A stretch of 33,172 nucleotides of DNA, taken from NCBI GenBank assembly GCA_002803225.1, contig NXFV01000600.1, forward strand, positions 1 through 33,172. The letters run 5' to 3'. Source of the DNA: Gamarada debralockiae (lineage: Eukaryota; Ascomycota; Leotiomycetes; Helotiales; Hyphodiscaceae). Both the position numbers and the translations under genes were made by a program. The notes under the pieces were generated by a model, which was given only the letters and a program-made list of their open reading frames with translations, was not told the DNA's origin and did not search any database. Below, in pieces: positions 31,026 through 33,172 of the stretch; within the stretch, counting starts at the first letter, position 1; each line of letters begins with the position of its first letter.

Positions 31026-31565
31026 TTCCTGTGCCTCAGTCGTAAACTCAATCTCCACAACCTCCCCTTCCTTCTCTACCCTCTTCGCCCTACACTCCTC
31101 CTCCGTCGCCCACAAGAACTTCTGATGCTCATTCGGATCCAGTTTCACTCCCTCCGTGCTCTCCACGTCGACCTCAAACGTGAACCTACACACCTTCAAC
31201 CCCCTTCTCGTGAAAAAAACATAACCGTCAGTCTTTCCTTCGGCTAGGCCAACTTGCTGTCCTATCGCGCAGACCTTTAGGCCGCTCTCTTCCCAAAATT
31301 CTCTTGCGACGCCATGCAAGATGGTCTCGTCTTCAAGATCGATGGCGCCGCCAGGTACTTCCCAGCGGTTAGGCATCGAGTCGTGAGATGCGCGCTGGAG
31401 GAGGAGGAGCCGGTTGCTGCTGTCAAAGATAAGTGCACCCGAGGCGATGGTGTCGTATTCTGAGTGCGAGGCGACATAATCTTTCATGGAGACATTGAAG
31501 GGTGAGAGGGATTGAGGGAAGGTGAATGAGAAGGCTGGTGCCGGTGGATGGGAGGCCATCTTCAT
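31011..31565 (-). CDS. NUDIX hydrolase with transposon-supplied C-terminus
   Basis: Single exon, 184 residues. The Nudix box is at about residues 72-96: GGAIDLEDE then TILHGVAREFWEESGL, with REFWEESGL fitting the REUxEExGU half exactly, while the initial Gly position of Gx5E reads Ala, as in a fungal subgroup I recall having GGAVD-type boxes. The metal-binding Glu residues E92 and E93 are present. Known chemistry: hydrolysis of nucleoside diphosphates linked to another moiety; substrate unknown. The last four codons and the TGA come from the right terminal repeat of the hAT element; the duplication ends exactly at a codon boundary after Glu180. The ancestral frame went on for 16 more codons (27334-27284). 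Start: MKMAS; the second Met (residue 3) is an alternative. The catalytic core is untouched, so the enzyme may still work. Confidence 0.88.
   Translation of the reverse strand: MKMASHPPAPAFSFTFPQSLSPFNVSMKDYVASHSEYDTIASGALIFDSSNRLLLLQRASHDSMPNRWEVPGGAIDLEDETILHGVAREFWEESGLKVCAIGQQVGLAEGKTDGYVFFTRRGLKVCRFTFEVDVESTEGVKLDPNEHQKFLWATEEECRAKRVEKEGEVVEIEFTTEAQEQTGF
31026..31033. repeat. right copy of 8-bp target-site duplication
   Basis: TTCCTGTG, identical to 27335-27342. On the minus strand it is part of the NUDIX codons for Ala-Gln-Glu. Confidence 0.85.
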
Positions 31566-31867
31566 ATTATCGGATATGAACAGGGAGTTATAGATGAAGT
31601 TGCGGCATACAATAGTAGAAGTAGGGAAGTTGCAAACCTGATGGGGGAATTTGGATTAATAACGCCAGCTAGTCAAGGCAGCCGTTGGTTTCAAAATGGC
31701 TAAAACGCCACACCCGAAGCCTCGCAGCCGCAGCCGCTCTGAAGTTATCCGCAAGAAATGGATACCAAATCAATGGTCACACTTCAAAACCAAGGCTCCC
31801 ATATCCAAACTCCAAAACTCCATATCCATCCCAAATCCCTCCCTATCCGCTCCCAATGTTCCACCAT
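31566..31867. other. NUDIX promoter and 3' flank of the small secreted protein gene
   Basis: About 300 bases between the NUDIX start and the stop of the next minus-strand gene. A plus-strand open frame crossing it (31685-32347) is antisense to the small secreted protein and is not called. Confidence 0.45.
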
Positions 31868-32427
31868 CTAACAAGCAAAATCACACGCCCAACTCTCCCA
31901 CCCCGCAGAGAAAATCACATTTCCCGCCCAACAATCATCTGTCGTCCAAGTATTATTCCCACTCTCAAACTTAAGCTGAACCTTCGTGTATCCATTACTC
32001 GGATCAGAATATGGAGCCTGAAGCTCAGGTACATTATATGTGTAGACAGGAGCATTATCGACGTTCGTGATCGTGACGGTTGGAGGGCCGGCGACCGTTA
32101 TCGATTGTCCCTTATCCATAGGGACCCATGTGGCCGTTCCGACGATGTTCACGTCTTGTCGCTGGGGTTGGGGTACGTTGTAGATTGTGACGTCCCAGTT
32201 GATACTCCCGCTCACGCGTCCGATGCCGATACTGCATGTAGAGCCATCTCTCGGTGCGATTTCTGGACTTTCGGCTTCTCTTTGGCGAAGGCTGTGTTTG
32301 AAATCAGCTTACACTGCCTCGGCGAATTTAGCTTGACTGGAGATTGAACGCACTCTTGGGCTTCTTCAAGTGCAGCACAGAAGCTGCTATAGAGCAGAGC
32401 GACGGAAAACGCTGCAGAGAGCTTCAT
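31868..32427 (-). CDS. small secreted cysteine-containing protein, family not recognised
   Basis: Two exons on the minus strand, 32427-32354 and 32291-31868, give 165 residues. The first exon encodes a clear signal peptide (MKLSAAFSVALLYSSFCAAL). The intron (GTGCGT...ACACAG, 62 nt) is the only junction I found of reasonable size that opens the frame into SPEIAPRDGSTCSIGIGR and then GSINWDVTIYNVPQPQ. The mature part has cysteines at STC, DDC, WAC and the C-terminal DFAC (four), which could form two disulfides, and is rich in beta-type alternation (TVTITNVDNAPVYTYNV). It may be an effector-like or cell-wall protein. Without the intron the signal peptide and the main domain are in different frames, so the splice model carries the call. 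Confidence 0.7.
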
Positions 32428-33141
32428 GATGATGATGTGGACAGTCAGTGATTGGAGAGGCGATCGAGAGAGTTCCAGGAAGTACTGTAGATTTTTAAAT
32501 GGCGAAAGTCGATGGAGTTGAGAGAATGTTTGCTGACGGATAACGAATGGATAAAAGTATGCCTAAAAATAAGCAGACCTGCACTTCATCTATTTGCAAC
32601 GACCTGATAGGAAGCTCTGAGCTGGCGGTTCGCGAACCCCGCCACCCCGCTTACGTGCAGAGCCCGCTGTCCAATCACAACCCCTCATTGGCAGTACAGC
32701 CCAAAGCCGCGTGTTTTGGAAATATTTCAGGCCAGAAGTCGTGACCTCCCGGCGCCTATCTTGCCACGTGATGTTGCACTTTAGGTTTCTTTGCACGCCG
32801 ACGAGTAACCGACATCCCTGCGAGGCGAAAATCCCTGTCAACTCCGACTTGAGCTACTAAACCACAAAACGTCTCAACACAAAATGATATTATTCTATTT
32901 GTAACGCTCTGATCTTATTGCTAACATTTTATAATTCCAATCTACGTACTTCCCTCTAGAGGACTTATATAAGGGCCTATTAATCGCGTTTTAATTATTA
33001 TTTATCTCACACCTTACTCCTGAACGCGCGCGCCTTGTCTACGCTCAAGTGATGTTCTCGAAGCTTAAAATTCTAATACTATTAAGTGAGAAAGCGGTAT
33101 AATTAATTTATAGCATTTATTTTGTTTTATTTATTTATTTA
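32428..33141. other. promoter of secreted protein gene, then AT-rich sequence
   Basis: 32428-32880 is ordinary intergenic DNA. From about 32880 the sequence turns AT-rich and leads into a run of A at the window end. It could be the 3' untranslated part of a decayed non-LTR element, but no reverse transcriptase sequence is inside the window. Confidence 0.35.

Positions 33142-33142
<1 letters not shown>

Positions 33143-33172
<30 letters not shown>
33143..33172 (+). repeat. poly(A) run at the window end
   Basis: About 30 consecutive A up to the last base. It may be the poly(A) tail of a retroelement or an assembly break at a homopolymer. Confidence 0.7.

Noticed and set aside
31685..32347. 220-codon plus-strand open frame
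   Set aside because: It lies antisense to the small secreted protein exon and has Arg/Ile/Pro-rich composition typical of a shadow frame.

Overview
The window is filamentous-ascomycete nuclear DNA (Pezizomycotina; a plant-associated Leotiomycete-like fungus is my best guess, not proven). The evidence is multi-exon genes with 45-65 nt GT-AG introns and CTRAC-like branch sites, a Zn2Cys6 regulator, typical fungal families (PL4 lyase, NLP, DUF6536, AIM6, freestanding DUF2156), and an AT-rich block mutated in the manner of repeat-induced point mutation (RIP).

Layout. 1-1946: no firm gene, only a possible edge exon on the minus strand. 1947-4385: a secreted necrosis-inducing-like protein (NLP) and a short-chain dehydrogenase, both plus strand. 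4897-6983: a broken DUF6536 membrane-protein gene. 7177-9395 (minus): an intact four-exon rhamnogalacturonate lyase. 9910-11114 (minus): a broken AIM6-like gene. 12503-13855 (minus): a five-exon TauD/TfdA dioxygenase. About 14351-16928 (minus): a seven-exon Zn2Cys6 regulator with an apparent one-base contraction near its 3' end. 18008-19753: a divergent protein-kinase-like protein. 20278-20901: gluconokinase. 21376-23132 (minus): a broken type-B carboxylesterase. 25319-26923: a freestanding DUF2156 (ErgS-like) aminoacyltransferase. 27343-31025: a complete but dead hAT transposon. 31011-31565 (minus): a NUDIX hydrolase. 31868-32427 (minus): a small secreted cysteine-containing protein. The window ends in a run of A.

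Main discovery. The AT-rich block is a hAT element 3,683 bp long. It has an 8-bp target-site duplication, imperfect terminal inverted repeats starting CAG, and perfect 26-bp subterminal inverted repeats. It landed inside the last exon of the NUDIX gene. The right terminal repeat now supplies the last four codons and the stop of that gene. The original last 16 codons and stop survive, in phase, on the far side of the element at 27284-27334. The transposase relic keeps one reading register for about 1.6 kb with more than 40 stops and no frameshift that I can find, which is the expected trace of RIP-type transitions.

How the genes fit together. The NLP, PL4 pectin-backbone lyase, small secreted protein and carboxylesterase relic suggest a plant-associated lifestyle. 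Three unrelated genes are decaying side by side with intact ones, so this looks like a gene-turnover (accessory) region. I see no clear biosynthetic cluster. The dioxygenase and the Zn2Cys6 regulator are same-strand neighbours and could be a functional pair, but that is inference only.
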